In this document: positions 22,605 to 22,701 of the stretch, in pieces | How the letters are laid out: the number at the start of each line of letters is the position of its first letter | How positions within the stretch are numbered: the stretch's first letter is position 1 | From: Desulfobacterales bacterium | GTDB lineage: Bacteria; Desulfobacterota; DSM-4660; Desulfatiglandales; JALVZP01 | Length of the DNA: 22,701 nucleotides | Assembly: GCA_027037575.1 (NCBI GenBank) | Contig: JALVZP010000248.1 | Location: 1 to 22,701, forward strand | Direction: 5' to 3' | The notes under the pieces: generated by a model | Told to the model about the DNA's origin: nothing | Database searches by the model: none | The model's input: the letters and a program-made list of their open reading frames with translations, nothing else | Position numbers and translations under genes: made by a program

Positions 22605-22701
22605 TTAATGTTCTAACCAGTAAAGTATCTCTCCTCGACCTGCTTTTCCAGAATTAGGGGAATAAAAGGGAGTAGGGCTTTCAGGAGTAACACCTGGTGT
22701 T
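22605..22701 (-). CDS. C-terminal end of an upstream pilus-operon gene, possibly pilY1 (5' part outside window)
   Basis: On the minus strand a frame is open from the window edge to a TAA at 22605-22607, one base before the fimT-like ATG. The 31 readable residues are Pro/Ser/Thr-rich and end GRGEILYWLEH. The tight spacing makes it a real operon member. PilY1 proteins often end with a related 'G.r.l.WrE' tail and lie beside minor pseudopilin genes. Thirty residues are too few to be sure of the identity. Confidence 0.4.
   Translation of the reverse strand, partial: TPGVTPESPTPFYSPNSGKAGRGEILYWLEH

Noticed and set aside
1..22701. CRISPR arrays, tRNA or rRNA genes, phage genes
   Set aside because: No regularly spaced repeats, cloverleaf-like genes or phage modules were seen; nearly all of the window is explained by the genes listed.

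Overview
The window comes from an A+T-rich bacterium with a Gram-negative type of envelope: it has type IV pilus minor pseudopilins and a flagellar export/motor cluster. Arginine is written mostly with AGA/AGG and isoleucine often with ATA, a bias common in thermophilic or deep-branching anaerobic bacteria. An archaeal-type RNA ligase and its PIN-domain partner fit that picture. I cannot name the phylum from sequence alone.

Layout. Positions 1-166 are the right end of an ISL3-type insertion sequence (transposase C-terminus plus probable terminal inverted repeat). Positions 241-1940 hold a convergent pair: Rnl3/Pab1020-family RNA ligase (+) and the 'RNA ligase partner' PIN protein (-). After about 320 bp without a gene comes a frameshifted, truncated relic of a DUF3782-like coiled-coil protein (2262-2647). 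Then come an iron-sulfur flavoprotein-like reductase and a family 2 glycosyltransferase (2702-4308, ATGA overlap). The glycosyltransferase runs tail-to-tail into a metallo-beta-lactamase-fold hydrolase on the minus strand (4256-4888), with 53 bp of coding overlap.

From 5091 to 20174 there is one very tight + strand flagellar operon: TPR protein - fliE - fliF - fliG - fliH - fliI - fliJ - motE-like - motA - motB1 - motB2 - fliL - fliM - fliN - fliO - fliP - fliQ - fliR - flhB. No intergenic gap exceeds 10 nt and most genes overlap. A sigma54-like promoter lies just upstream. The products cover the MS-ring and rod adaptor (FliE, FliF), the switch/C-ring (FliG, FliM, FliN), the export ATPase complex (FliH, FliI, FliJ), the export gate (FliO, P, Q, R, FlhB) and the stator (MotA, two MotB-like proteins, FliL, MotE-like). 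flgB/flgC, fliK/flgD/flgE and flhA, often found in such clusters, are absent here. The most striking point is the tandem MotB pair. MotB1 has a full OmpA-like peptidoglycan-binding domain but no transmembrane aspartate. MotB2 has the aspartate but a shortened OmpA domain.

From 20208 to the right edge a minus-strand operon encodes type IV pilus minor pseudopilins (FimT/GspH-, PilV-, PilW- and PilX-like). It is preceded by the 3' end of a gene running off the window that may be pilY1.
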